64,000 nt of DNA from assembly GCA_046349615.1 (NCBI GenBank), contig JAXMBZ010000001.1, positions 372,001-436,000 of the forward strand, in the 5' to 3' direction. Positions 34,149 to 42,723 of this stretch are shown here, one piece after another. The notes below the pieces were generated by a model that worked only from the letters and a program-made list of their open reading frames with translations, was not told the DNA's origin and ran no database searches. This DNA is from JADJNY01 sp046349615 (lineage in GTDB: Bacteria > Planctomycetota > UBA1135 > GCA-002686595). Made by a program: the position numbers and the translations under genes. How positions within the stretch are numbered: the first letter of the stretch is position 1; each line of letters begins with the position of its first letter.

Positions 34149-35041
34149 CGACGATGCCGATGGAACGACGCAGCGGTCTCGCGACCGCGCTGACGACCTC
34201 CTTGTTCACGTGCGCGGTGCTCGCCGCGGGCGCGTCCGCCGCGCGCTCGGAGTTCGCGCCCTATCGCGCTCCGGCGCGCGTCGCGGGCGAGGAACTGCCC
34301 GCTTCGCGGCCGGTTCCGAAGCTCGAGAGCGCGGCGGAGCAGCTCCGCTACGCGGGCTCGCTGAAGACCGCGCTGCGCGGCCTCGACGGCGACGGTCGGC
34401 GCGATGGACGCCTCGCCGCGGTGCGCGCGTACCGCGCGGTGCGGGAGCACTTCCCCGACGACGTGCAGGCCGGCGCGGAGGGGGCGTTCCGCGCGGCGGA
34501 GCTCCTGCGGGCGGCCGGCGACGTCCCGGGCGCTCTCGGCGAGTTCGCGTGGACGCGCGACCACGGCGGCGAGTCGCCGTTCCGCGTGCGCGCGCTGCTC
34601 GAGATCGGGCACGTGCACCGACGCGCGAAGCACGCGCAGGAAGCGCTCGCGGCCTACGAGGCCGTCGTCGCCGACGCGTCGGCGTCCAAGCGCCAGAAGG
34701 ACGAGGCCTCGCTCTGGGTCGGCTCGGTGCACGCGGACAACGAGCGTCCCGACGAGGCGCGGCGCGCCTGGCAGCGCGTCGCGGACGCGGGCGACGACCC
34801 GCTGGACCGGATCCGCGCGTTCGACTTCCTCGCGTGCGCCGCCGTCGCGAAGGGCGACCTGGAGGCGGCAGCGGGCATCCTCGAACGCTGTCGCGACGCG
34901 CTCTCGGAGGTCGCGGCGGAGGAGACGCGGCTCGGAGAACGCGTGCGCGCGGCGCTCAGCGGCATGCGCGCGCACGACGACCTCCAGCGCGCCGTCGGCG
35001 ATCGCGAACGCGCGAAGGAGAAGGCGCGCAAGGAGAGTTGA
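34145..35041 (+). CDS. Secreted TPR-repeat protein coupled to ECF sigma factor
   Basis: The 298-residue protein has a signal peptide (LATALTTSLFTCAVLAAGASA) and TPR-like helical pairs from about residue 80 (AVRAYRAVREHFPDDVQAG, ALGEFAWTRDHGGESPF, AQEALAAYEAVVADASA). It ends in a charged coiled segment (RERAKEKARKES). Its ATG overlaps the sigma factor stop, so it is translated with the sigma factor. It resembles tol-pal YbgF-like TPR proteins only in architecture. Role unknown; location is probably periplasmic. Confidence 0.8.
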   Translation: MTTMPMERRSGLATALTTSLFTCAVLAAGASAARSEFAPYRAPARVAGEELPASRPVPKLESAAEQLRYAGSLKTALRGLDGDGRRDGRLAAVRAYRAVREHFPDDVQAGAEGAFRAAELLRAAGDVPGALGEFAWTRDHGGESPFRVRALLEIGHVHRRAKHAQEALAAYEAVVADASASKRQKDEASLWVGSVHADNERPDEARRAWQRVADAGDDPLDRIRAFDFLACAAVAKGDLEAAAGILERCRDALSEVAAEETRLGERVRAALSGMRAHDDLQRAVGDRERAKEKARKES

Positions 35042-35188
35042 CGCGTCGCGCACGCTCGCGAAGTTCGAACGCACGACGCGCGCGCAGAAAAAAAAGTGGG
35101 AGCGCGGCGCACGCTCCCTCTTCCCTTCGCGCCTCGTCTTCCGGTATGAAGACGTCGTCGAGGGACGCTCGCGCGCCTCGTCCGGGTG

Positions 35189-35208
35189 TTGTCGCCGTTC
35201 GGCGACAA
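35189..35208. terminator. Hairpin downstream of TPR gene
   Basis: TTGTCGCC-gttc-GGCGACAA is a perfect 8-bp stem with a 4-nt loop, about 150 bp past the TPR gene stop. It lacks a T-run, so intrinsic termination is uncertain. Confidence 0.4.
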
Positions 35209-35290
35209 GGACGTGACGCGAGGGAGCGCGCTTCGACGACCACGACATCATCGGGCGATTCGTCCTGGAACGAGGACGGGTCGCCCTGTC

Positions 35291-35318
35291 GTTTCAGGCG
35301 GGATTCCCCGCGTGAAAC
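35291..35318. terminator. Probable bidirectional hairpin terminator
   Basis: GTTTCA-g-GCGGG, loop attc, CCCGC-g-TGAAAC pairs 11 bases with one G/G mismatch. It begins 6 bases past the ugd stop on the minus strand and lies between convergent transcription units. The position and stability fit a terminator, although no T-run is present on either strand. Confidence 0.55.
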
Positions 35319-35324
35319 GCGCGC

Positions 35325-36626
35325 TCAGCAGCCGATGCCGTAGTAGGTGAAGCCGAGCTTCTCGAGCGTCGCGCGCGGGTAGACGTTGCGTCCGTCGAAG
35401 ACCACGGGCGTGCGCAACGCGGCCTTCACGGCTTCGAAGTCGGGACGGCGGAACTCGTTCCACTCCGTGACGACGACGAGGCCGTCGGCGCCCTCGAGCG
35501 CGCCCATCGGGACCTCCGCGTACCGGATGCGCTCTCCGAAATGCCGATGACGGGCTTCGTTCATCGCCACCGGGTCGTACGCGGTGACCGTCGCGCCCGA
35601 CGCGAGCAGGCCTTCGACGATCTCGAGCGCCGGCGCCTCGCGCATGTCGTCCGTGTTCGGCTTGAACGAGAGTCCCCAGAGCGCGAAGTGCTTGCCCTTC
35701 AGGTTCTTCCCGAAGTGGCCGTGGACCATGTCGACGAGGACGCGCTTCTGGCGCTCGTTGACCTCCTCGACCGCTTCCAGGATCCGGAACGTGTACCCGT
35801 TCTCGGCGGCGGTGCGGACGATCGCCTTGACGTCCTTCGGGAAGCACGAGCCCCCGTACCCGCAGCCCGCGAACAGGAAGCGCGGTCCGATGCGGTCGTC
35901 GGAGCCGATGCCCTTGCGGACCATGTCGACGTTCGCGCCGACGCGGGAGCAGATGTTCGCGATCTCGTTCATGAACGAGATGCGCGTCGCGAGCATCGCG
36001 TTCGCCGCGTACTTCGTGAGCTCCGCCGACGCGACGTCCATGTGCAGGATCGGGTTGCCGGTGCGGACGAAGGGGGAGTAGAGCTCGTCCATGACCTCCT
36101 CCGCGCGCTTGCTGTCGGAGCCGATCACGACGCGGTCGGGCTTCAGGAAGTCGTCGATCGCGGCGCCCTCCTTCAGGAACTCGGGGTTCGAGACGACGTC
36201 GAAGTCGTGCTTTGTGTTCGCGCGCATCGCCTCCTTCACCTTGGCGGCGGTGCCCACCGGCACGGTCGACTTGTCGACGACGACGGTGTAGCCCGTCATC
36301 GACTTCGCGATCGAGCGCGCGGCGTCGAGCACGTAGCGCAGGTCGGCCGAGCCGTCCTCGCCCGGCGGCGTGCCGACCGCGATGAAGACGACCTGCGCGC
36401 GCGCGATCCCCTCGGCGTAGCTCGTCGTGAAGGAGAGGCGGCCGTCGTGGACGTTGCGCTTGAGGAGCTCCTCCAGACCCGGCTCGTAGATGGGGATGAC
36501 ACCCTTCTTCAGGCCGTCGATCTTCTTCTGATCGATGTCGATGCAGACGACGTTGTTGCCGCTCTCGGCGAAGCACGTGCCCGCGACCAGCCCGACGTAG
36601 CCCGTGCCGACGACTGCGATGCGCAT
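35325..36626 (-). CDS. ugd: UDP-glucose 6-dehydrogenase
   Basis: Oxidises UDP-glucose to UDP-glucuronate with two NAD+, feeding surface polysaccharide synthesis. The 433-residue protein has an NAD-binding Rossmann motif GTGYVGLVAG, the family motif DKSTVPVGTA, NPEFLKEGAAIDDFLKPDR, catalytic Cys in GYGGSCFPKD, and the UDP-binding GLSFKPNTDDMREAPAL. Length is normal. It stands alone between a terminator hairpin and a leader with a small GAGAACC/GGTTCTC hairpin (36674-36699). The flippase and GT2 genes elsewhere in the window are plausible pathway partners. Confidence 0.97.
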   Translation of the reverse strand: MRIAVVGTGYVGLVAGTCFAESGNNVVCIDIDQKKIDGLKKGVIPIYEPGLEELLKRNVHDGRLSFTTSYAEGIARAQVVFIAVGTPPGEDGSADLRYVLDAARSIAKSMTGYTVVVDKSTVPVGTAAKVKEAMRANTKHDFDVVSNPEFLKEGAAIDDFLKPDRVVIGSDSKRAEEVMDELYSPFVRTGNPILHMDVASAELTKYAANAMLATRISFMNEIANICSRVGANVDMVRKGIGSDDRIGPRFLFAGCGYGGSCFPKDVKAIVRTAAENGYTFRILEAVEEVNERQKRVLVDMVHGHFGKNLKGKHFALWGLSFKPNTDDMREAPALEIVEGLLASGATVTAYDPVAMNEARHRHFGERIRYAEVPMGALEGADGLVVVTEWNEFRRPDFEAVKAALRTPVVFDGRNVYPRATLEKLGFTYYGIGC

Positions 36627-36673
36627 GAAAGGATCCGTTTCCGAGGAATTGGGAGGAGGTAGGGAGCCGCGCG

Positions 36674-36699
36674 GAGAACCGGGATCCGGGCGGGTTCTC
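36674..36699 (-). promoter_or_regulatory. Small hairpin in ugd upstream region
   Basis: GAGAACC (36674-36680) and GGTTCTC (36693-36699) can pair around a 12-nt G/C-rich loop, about 50 bases upstream of the ugd ATG. It may be a leader hairpin or operator. Confidence 0.25.
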
Positions 36700-36809
36700 G
36701 CTGGCTCGACGGCGCCTCGGCGTCGAGCGGGCGGGCCGTGGGCGGCCGGCGCGCCGGGCTTGGAGCCAGCGGGGGCGGAAGGATACCCTGGCGCGCGCGC
36801 GGGGAAGAA

Positions 36810-36882
36810 GGGCGATTAACTCAGCGGCTAGAGTGCCTCCCTTACACGGAGGAAGTCGGGGGTTCGAATCCCTCATCGCCTA
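36810..36882 (+). tRNA. tRNA-Val (anticodon TAC)
   Basis: A cloverleaf is read directly. Acceptor GGGCGAT pairs with ATCGCCT (one G-U), D arm ACTC/GAGT, anticodon stem CCTCC/GGAGG with loop CTTACAC (anticodon TAC at 36843-36845), T arm GGGGG-TTCGAAT-CCCTC, discriminator A. CCA is not encoded. No integrase or repeat adjoins it. Confidence 0.97.
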
Positions 36883-37196
36883 CCCGCCCTCCGCGCTCGC
36901 CGCGATCAGTACGAGATCGCATTGACGGTCTCCGCTGCGTCGTCGCGCGGCTCGCTTCGAGTTCGCAATCATGTTTGCGCAGTCTCGAGCGCCGCGTCGA
37001 GGTGCACGCTCCTGCTCCGTCGCGCCTCGGCGCCGTGATCGAGCGCTCACGTCGCCGTCGCACAGGGCTTTGCAGATCGATTTCGCGGCGCTACCGTCAG
37101 CGCGCCCCGGATCCGGAGCGCCGCGGACCCGCCCGTGCTCGCGCTCTCCGGTGCCATTCCCCGCACCCCGAGCTCGAGACCCAAGACGGAGGCCGC
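36883..37196 (+). other. 314-bp region between tRNA-Val and regulator gene
   Basis: I see no gene. It should hold the promoter of the response-regulator-like gene, whose ribosome site GACGGAGG ends 5 bases before ATG 37197. No strong inverted repeat was found. Confidence 0.4.
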
Positions 37197-39155
37197 ATGC
37201 ACCGAATTCTCGTCGTCGATGATGACTCGGGCCATCGCCTCATCCTCCGGAACCGCCTCGCGGAGCGCGGATTCGACGCGGTGGCCGCCGACTCCGGTGC
37301 CAAGGGGCTCGTCGAGGCGCGCGGCGGACGCTTCGACCTGTTCATCGTGTCGGCGCAGCTCGCGTCGGGCATCGACGGTTACGAGGTGTGCCGCCGGTTG
37401 AAGAGCATCCCGGAGACGAACTCCGTCCCCGTCGTCCTCTTCCAAGCGCAGACGCACGCCGGCGAGCACGTCGAGCGCGGCTATGAGGCCGGTTGCGACG
37501 CGTTCGTCCTCGGGCAGGAGCTCCACGGGCTCGATCAGGTCGTCCGTCTCCTGCTCAAGACGCGGCGGCAGTTCCTCGACCTCGTCGAGCAGCTCCGGGC
37601 GCTCACGGACGCTTCGCGGCGCGGCGGCGAGCGCGCGCGCGAGGCCGAAGCGCCCGTGCGCGACAGCGCCGAGCACCAGAACGTGCTGCGCGAGCTCGCC
37701 GCCGGCCGGCCCGACGGCGTGCTGCTCGTCGACGGCGAGGGCACCGTGCGCCACGCGGACCGCGGCGCCTGCGAATTGCTCGGCGCGCGGCTCGAGGACC
37801 GCCACCTCGGGAGCCTCTTCCCGGCCACGGGGCTCGAGGCGTTCGTGCGCGACGCGCGCACCGACGTCCGCGAGGGCTTCCGCTTCGAATACAACCTGCG
37901 CCGCGGCCGCGCTCCGCGCTCGCTGACGGCGACCGTCGTGCCGTTCATGACCGTGATGGGGCGCGCCGATCAGGGGCTGCGCATCGTGCTCCTCCACGAC
38001 GCGGCGAAGCGCCGGCTCGCGGCCGACCTCCTGCGCCTGCCCGAGCGCGGGATCCCGCGCGACGAGTACGGCCCGCTGCTCGAGGCCGCGCGCGAGGTCT
38101 ACCGCGCCGACCGCATCCTCGGCGACGCGCCGGCGGTGCGCGCGCTGCGCGAGGGCGTCCAGTCCGCGACGCAGGCGCAGGGTCCGGTGTTCCTCGTCGG
38201 GCCGCGCGGCGCCGGCAAGAGCCGCATCGCGCGCACGCTCCACTTCGGCGGCATCGCGTCGGGTGCGTTCCAGGAGTTCCACTGCAACGCGGCCTCCGGC
38301 GGCGACTTCGATCTGCGGCTCTTCGGCTACGCGAAGGGCGCGTTCCCGGGCGCGCTCTCCGACCGCGGGGGGCTCGTCCACCTCGCGCAGGACGGCACGC
38401 TCTACCTGGAGGACGTGACCGCGCTCCCGCTGCCGACGCAGGAGAAGCTCGCGCACTTCCTGCGCGATCACGCCGTGCAGCGCGTCGGCTCGCGCAAGGC
38501 GGAGCGCTTCGACGTGCGCGTCGTCGCATCGTCGACGAACGCGCTCGACGAGCTCGTCGCGCAAGGCCGGATCGACCGCGGGCTCGCCGCCGCGCTCTCC
38601 GAGACCGTCCTGCGGATCCCGTCGCTCGCGGAGCGGATGAGCGACCTCGCCGAACTCGCGAACGACGCCGCCCGTCGCCTCGGCGCCGTCCACGGCGTGA
38701 GCGAGGTCGCGGAGGACGCGCTCGAAGTCCTCGGCCGCCACGAATGGAAGGGCGACCTCGAGGAGCTCGAGGCGGTGATCGAGCGCGCGGCCGCCCGTGC
38801 GGAAGGCCCCGCGATCCACGCCGAGCACCTGCCGAATGCGCTCGCCGACCGCAGCGATCTCCCGGCTCGCGACCTGATCCCCGCGAAGCGTCCGCTCGGC
38901 GCGCCCGCACCGGGCACGCACGCCGTGACGCCGCTGGCGCCGAACCAGCCTTCGTTGCCGCCGCACCTGCAGTCGGGCGCGCCGCGCGAGTGGGACATCA
39001 CGGACGACGATCCGATCAGCCTCGATCACTACGAGAAGAAGGTGCTCCTGCGCGCGCTCGCGAAGTGCAACGGCGACAAGCTCGCCGCGGCGCGGATGCT
39101 CAACGTGGGGAAGAGCACCCTGTACCGCAAGCTCAAGCGGTTCGACATCCACTGA
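37197..39155 (+). CDS. Degenerate NtrC-family regulator (pseudo-receiver, PAS-like, AAA+, Fis HTH)
   Basis: The 652-residue protein has an N-terminal receiver-like domain (ILVVDDDS), but the phosphoacceptor Asp is Ala53 (IVSAQLASGIDGYE) and the usual Lys is missing. A PAS-like domain spans about 175-280 (DGVLLVDGEGTVRHADRGA). The AAA+ domain keeps Walker A (GPRGAGKS, Lys341). However, the sigma-54 loop reads GAFPGA (381-386) instead of GAFTGA, Walker B reads LYLEDV instead of LFLDEI, and the arginine-finger FRxDLYYRL region is replaced. A normal Fis-type HTH ends the protein (NGDKLAAARMLNVGKSTLYRKLKRF). It binds DNA, but probably does not activate sigma-54 polymerase in the usual way. Confidence 0.9.
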   Translation: MHRILVVDDDSGHRLILRNRLAERGFDAVAADSGAKGLVEARGGRFDLFIVSAQLASGIDGYEVCRRLKSIPETNSVPVVLFQAQTHAGEHVERGYEAGCDAFVLGQELHGLDQVVRLLLKTRRQFLDLVEQLRALTDASRRGGERAREAEAPVRDSAEHQNVLRELAAGRPDGVLLVDGEGTVRHADRGACELLGARLEDRHLGSLFPATGLEAFVRDARTDVREGFRFEYNLRRGRAPRSLTATVVPFMTVMGRADQGLRIVLLHDAAKRRLAADLLRLPERGIPRDEYGPLLEAAREVYRADRILGDAPAVRALREGVQSATQAQGPVFLVGPRGAGKSRIARTLHFGGIASGAFQEFHCNAASGGDFDLRLFGYAKGAFPGALSDRGGLVHLAQDGTLYLEDVTALPLPTQEKLAHFLRDHAVQRVGSRKAERFDVRVVASSTNALDELVAQGRIDRGLAAALSETVLRIPSLAERMSDLAELANDAARRLGAVHGVSEVAEDALEVLGRHEWKGDLEELEAVIERAAARAEGPAIHAEHLPNALADRSDLPARDLIPAKRPLGAPAPGTHAVTPLAPNQPSLPPHLQSGAPREWDITDDDPISLDHYEKKVLLRALAKCNGDKLAAARMLNVGKSTLYRKLKRFDIH

Positions 39156-39215
39156 AGCGCGCCGCGCGCTTCGAGTCCTCCGTCGAGCGGGGCCCGCGGG
39201 CTCCGCTCGCGTCGT

Positions 39216-41222
39216 TCAGAGCTGGAGCGTCGCCGCCTCGCCCACGTCGGCGAACGGCTGTTCGTCGCGCGCATCGGGGTTGACGAGCCACGCGCGCAGC
39301 TCGACCGCGCGCGCGCCGTCGGCGAACTCGGGCACGCGCGCGCGCAGGGCGTCGACCGCGCGCGTCCCGGTGTCGTAGAGCAGGAGCTCGCGCCGCGCGG
39401 ACAGCGGGCCGTGCTCGGCGAGCTCGCCCGTCGGCCGCATCCACCACGTGCGCCCGCGGTCGTCCCGACAGGTGATGCGCAGGTCGGCGAGCTGCTGGTG
39501 CGTCTTGTGCGCGATCCGCACGACGAACGCATCGCCTTCGCGTGCGACCTCGAGGCGCGGCGCGAGCCCGAGATCGCGCCGGCGCAGGAGCAGGAAGTGC
39601 GCGTCGCGTGCCGCGCCGCTCGAGCGCGCGTCGATGCGCACGGGGACGGTGACGAGCTCGTATCGCGCGAACTGGCGCTCGATCGCCTCGAGTCGGCCCG
39701 TCGCGCCGGGGTTCGCGTCGAGCTCGTCGCGCCAGCGCTGCGCGAGCTCCGTCGGAGTCGGGACGCGCTCGGGGATCTCGAGCAACGGCACGACGAAATC
39801 GAAGCCCGCCTCGCTCGACAGGGCCTCGACGACGTCGACGTGCGAGCGCTGCGACCACGGCCGCGCGCGATCGACGCGGCCGAGCGCGCTCGCGCGTGCG
39901 CCGAGGTCGTACACCGCGCCGCGCGCGAGGTAGCCGATCGCGCCGGGCCACGGCGTGAGCACGCTGACGCCCGCGTCGACGCGATCGCGCAGGAACAGCC
40001 CGACGCCGCGGAGGAGGTGGGTGCGCTCGATCTCCTCCTCGAGCCCCGCGCGGCCCAGCGCCTGCGCGTAGCCGAAGCGGCCCGATCCGCTGGGCGCGAG
40101 CCACGCGCGCTGGAGCCGTTCGAGCGGCACCGGCCCGAGGTCGGCGGGTTCGCGGCTCGGGAGCGCGCTCGCGACGAGGCCGAACGCGAACACACCGAGC
40201 GCCGCCCGACGACGGAAGCGCGACGCCGAGTCGAACGACTCGATGAGTCCTTCCTGGATCGCGATGCCGAGGAACGGGAGCGCGGGGACGCAGAGCTCGC
40301 AGAACGGCAGCGGACCGCGCCCCTGGAACGCGACGAAGACGAGCCAGCACGCCGCGATCGCGAGCGAACGCGCGCCGAGCCCCGAGAGCCGGCGCATCGC
40401 GAGCAGCGTGACCGGTTGCAACACGAGCAGGACGGCGGGGCACGTGCGCACGAAGTCGAGCAGGTACTCGACGCCTCCGCCCAACTGCAGCGGCTCGGGG
40501 TTCAACACGCCGCGGAACGACGGCGGGAGCACCGCCCCCGTCGTCGCGTACCGGAGCAGGCAGTTCGCGGCGAACGCGGCGAGACCGACGAGGAGCGGCC
40601 ACGCGCGGCGGACGCGCGCGGGCTCCTTCGTGTTTCGCGCGAACGGCCGGCAGGCGACGAGCGCGAGCACGAAGAGCACGCCCTCGGGCCGCGTGAGACA
40701 CGCGAGCGCCGCGAACGTCGCGGTCCAGCCGTTCCGCCCGCGCTCGAAGCCCAGGAACGTCGCGAGCACGAACAGCGTGAAGAGCGCGGTCTCGAGCCCG
40801 TTCGCCGCCGCCGCCGCGATGCAGCCGCTCGTCACGAGCAGGAGCGGCGCGATCAAGCTCGCGACACGCTCCTCGCGGAACTGCGCCGCGAGCACGACGC
40901 ACGCCAGCATCGCGAGCACGCCGATCGTCTGGCAGTAGAGATTGATCGAGAGCCAGTCGAGGTTCGCGTTCAGGCGCGTCGCGCAGAGGCGCTCCCCGAT
41001 CGTGCACACGGCGATCCACACCGGCGAGGAGTAGCTCTCGAACGCCGTCGAGCCCGGGTTCCACTGGAGCTGTCCTTCGACGACGAGGTTGCGCGCGAGG
41101 CGATAGGCGGCGTGCGCCTGGTCGTAGGGGAACGCGAGGCTCCCCGACCCGTCGTTGTGGATCGCGAGCACGTGGGCGAGCAGGATCGCCAGCGCGACGA
41201 AGAGCGCGATGCTGCGGTTCAT
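39216..41222 (-). CDS. Polytopic membrane protein, glycosyltransferase (GT-C)-like
   Basis: The 668-residue protein has about ten to twelve membrane helices in residues 1-370 and a soluble C-terminal domain of about 270 residues. The early loop IHNDGSGSLAFPYDQAHAAY with Asp, GLETALFTLF and LTRPEGVLFVLAL resemble GT-C fold polyprenyl-sugar transferases (related to ArnT/PMT or DUF2029 types). The catalytic assignment is tentative. It stands alone on its strand, convergent with the NtrC-like gene. Confidence 0.7.
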   Translation of the reverse strand: MNRSIALFVALAILLAHVLAIHNDGSGSLAFPYDQAHAAYRLARNLVVEGQLQWNPGSTAFESYSSPVWIAVCTIGERLCATRLNANLDWLSINLYCQTIGVLAMLACVVLAAQFREERVASLIAPLLLVTSGCIAAAAANGLETALFTLFVLATFLGFERGRNGWTATFAALACLTRPEGVLFVLALVACRPFARNTKEPARVRRAWPLLVGLAAFAANCLLRYATTGAVLPPSFRGVLNPEPLQLGGGVEYLLDFVRTCPAVLLVLQPVTLLAMRRLSGLGARSLAIAACWLVFVAFQGRGPLPFCELCVPALPFLGIAIQEGLIESFDSASRFRRRAALGVFAFGLVASALPSREPADLGPVPLERLQRAWLAPSGSGRFGYAQALGRAGLEEEIERTHLLRGVGLFLRDRVDAGVSVLTPWPGAIGYLARGAVYDLGARASALGRVDRARPWSQRSHVDVVEALSSEAGFDFVVPLLEIPERVPTPTELAQRWRDELDANPGATGRLEAIERQFARYELVTVPVRIDARSSGAARDAHFLLLRRRDLGLAPRLEVAREGDAFVVRIAHKTHQQLADLRITCRDDRGRTWWMRPTGELAEHGPLSARRELLLYDTGTRAVDALRARVPEFADGARAVELRAWLVNPDARDEQPFADVGEAATLQL

Positions 41223-41286
41223 CGAAGCCGAGAGCGTACCGCCGCGTGCGAAGGGAACCGAGGGGGGAGCCGTGCTCCGCCCGCCT

Positions 41287-42723
41287 TCACGCCAGAACGC
41301 CGCGCACGACCTCGCCCGCGACGTCGGTGAGCCGGAAGTAGCGGCCCTGGTGCTTCACGACGAGCTGCTCGTGGTCGAAGCCGAGCAGATGGAGCAGCGT
41401 CGCGTGCAGGTCGTGCACGTGGACGCCGTCCTCGACGACGTTGTAGCCGAAGTCGTCCGTCGTGCCGTGGACGTGCCCAGCCTTCACGCCCGCCCCCGCG
41501 AGCCACGTCGGGAAGCAGCGCGGGTGGTGGTCGCGGCCGTAGTCGTTCGCGGTCATCCTCCCCTGGCAGTAGGCGGTGCGCCCGAACTCGCCGCCCCAGA
41601 CGACGAGCGTGTCGTCGAGGAGCCCGCGCTGCGCGAGGTCGGTGACGAGCGCGGCCGTCGCCTGGTCCGTCGCCTTGCACTGCGCCGTGATGCCCGCGGG
41701 GAGGTTGCCGTGCTGGTCCCAACCCTGGTGGAAGAGCTGCACGAAGCGCACGCCGCGCTCGAGCAGGCGCCGCGCGAGGAGGCAGTTCGCCGCGTACGTT
41801 CCGGGCGAGCGCGCGCTCTCGCCGTACAGCGCGAACGTCGCGTCGGGTTCGTCCTTCGTGCTCGTCGCCTCGGGCACGCTCGTCTGCATGCGGAACGCGA
41901 GCTCGGCCTGCGCGAGGCGCGCGTCGACCTCGGGGTCGAGCGCGTGCGCGCGTTCGTCGCGCTCGAGCGCGCCGAGCGCATCGAGCATCGAGCGCCGCGC
42001 GTCCCGCGACACGCCGTCGGGGTTCGCGAGGTAGAGCACGGGCTCCGCGCCGCTCCGGAACTGCACGCCCTGATGCTGGCTCGGCAGGAACCCCGCGCCC
42101 CAGAGGCGCGAGTAGAGCGGCTGATCGCGGTTCGCGTCCTTCGAGACGAGCACGACGAACGTCGGCAGGTTCTCGTTCGCGCTCCCCAGCCCATACGAGA
42201 GCCACGCGCCCATCGACGGACGTCCGGGCTGCGGATGACCGGTGCAGAAGAACGTGATCGCGGGGTCGTGGTTGATCGCTTCCGTGTGCATCGTGCGCAC
42301 GACGCACAAGCGATCGACGACGCGCGCGGTGTGGGGGAGGAGCTCGCTGACGGCGATCCCGCTCGCGCCGTGACGCTCGAAACGCGTGAAGGCCCCCGCG
42401 AGCGGGAGGATCGCTTGGTTCGCGCTCATGCCGGTCAGGCGTTGGCCTTGGCGCACGGATTCGGGCAGCGGCTCGCCGTGGCGCTCGCGCAGCAGCGGCT
42501 TGTCGTCGAACGTCTCGAACTGCGAGGGACCGCCCGCTTGGAACAGGTAGACGACGCGCTTCGCCTTCGCGGGGAAGCGTGCGGGCCGCGCCGACTGCGC
42601 GCGCTCACCGCGCGCGAGCGACGCGAGCGCGAGCCCGCCCAGACCGAGCGCGCCGAGCGAGAGCACGTGGCGCCGCGCGAGGCGCAGCGCGGAGGGGTCG
42701 GGCGGCTCGAGGCGTTCCTTCAT
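41287..42723 (-). CDS. DUF1501 family protein paired with DUF1553 protein
   Basis: The 478-residue protein is a sulfatase-like DUF1501 member: VVYLFQAGGPSQFETFDDKP, GHPQPGRPSMGAWLSYGLGS, GWDQHGNLPAGI, VVWGGEFGRTAYCQG, GRDHHPRCFPTWLAGAGVK, GTTDDFGYNVVEDGVH. The N-terminus has a Tat-like segment with RRHVLSLGALGLGGLALASLA. Its ATG overlaps the stop of the PSCyt1/DUF1549/DUF1553 gene. This pair is the hallmark planctomycete arrangement; its function is not established. It is a different subfamily from the DUF1501 gene at 31067. Confidence 0.94.
   Translation of the reverse strand: MKERLEPPDPSALRLARRHVLSLGALGLGGLALASLARGERAQSARPARFPAKAKRVVYLFQAGGPSQFETFDDKPLLRERHGEPLPESVRQGQRLTGMSANQAILPLAGAFTRFERHGASGIAVSELLPHTARVVDRLCVVRTMHTEAINHDPAITFFCTGHPQPGRPSMGAWLSYGLGSANENLPTFVVLVSKDANRDQPLYSRLWGAGFLPSQHQGVQFRSGAEPVLYLANPDGVSRDARRSMLDALGALERDERAHALDPEVDARLAQAELAFRMQTSVPEATSTKDEPDATFALYGESARSPGTYAANCLLARRLLERGVRFVQLFHQGWDQHGNLPAGITAQCKATDQATAALVTDLAQRGLLDDTLVVWGGEFGRTAYCQGRMTANDYGRDHHPRCFPTWLAGAGVKAGHVHGTTDDFGYNVVEDGVHVHDLHATLLHLLGFDHEQLVVKHQGRYFRLTDVAGEVVRGVLA

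Noticed and set aside
36810..36882. tRNA-Val as an integration site for a mobile island
   Set aside because: No integrase, no direct repeat of the tRNA 3' end and no composition shift nearby.
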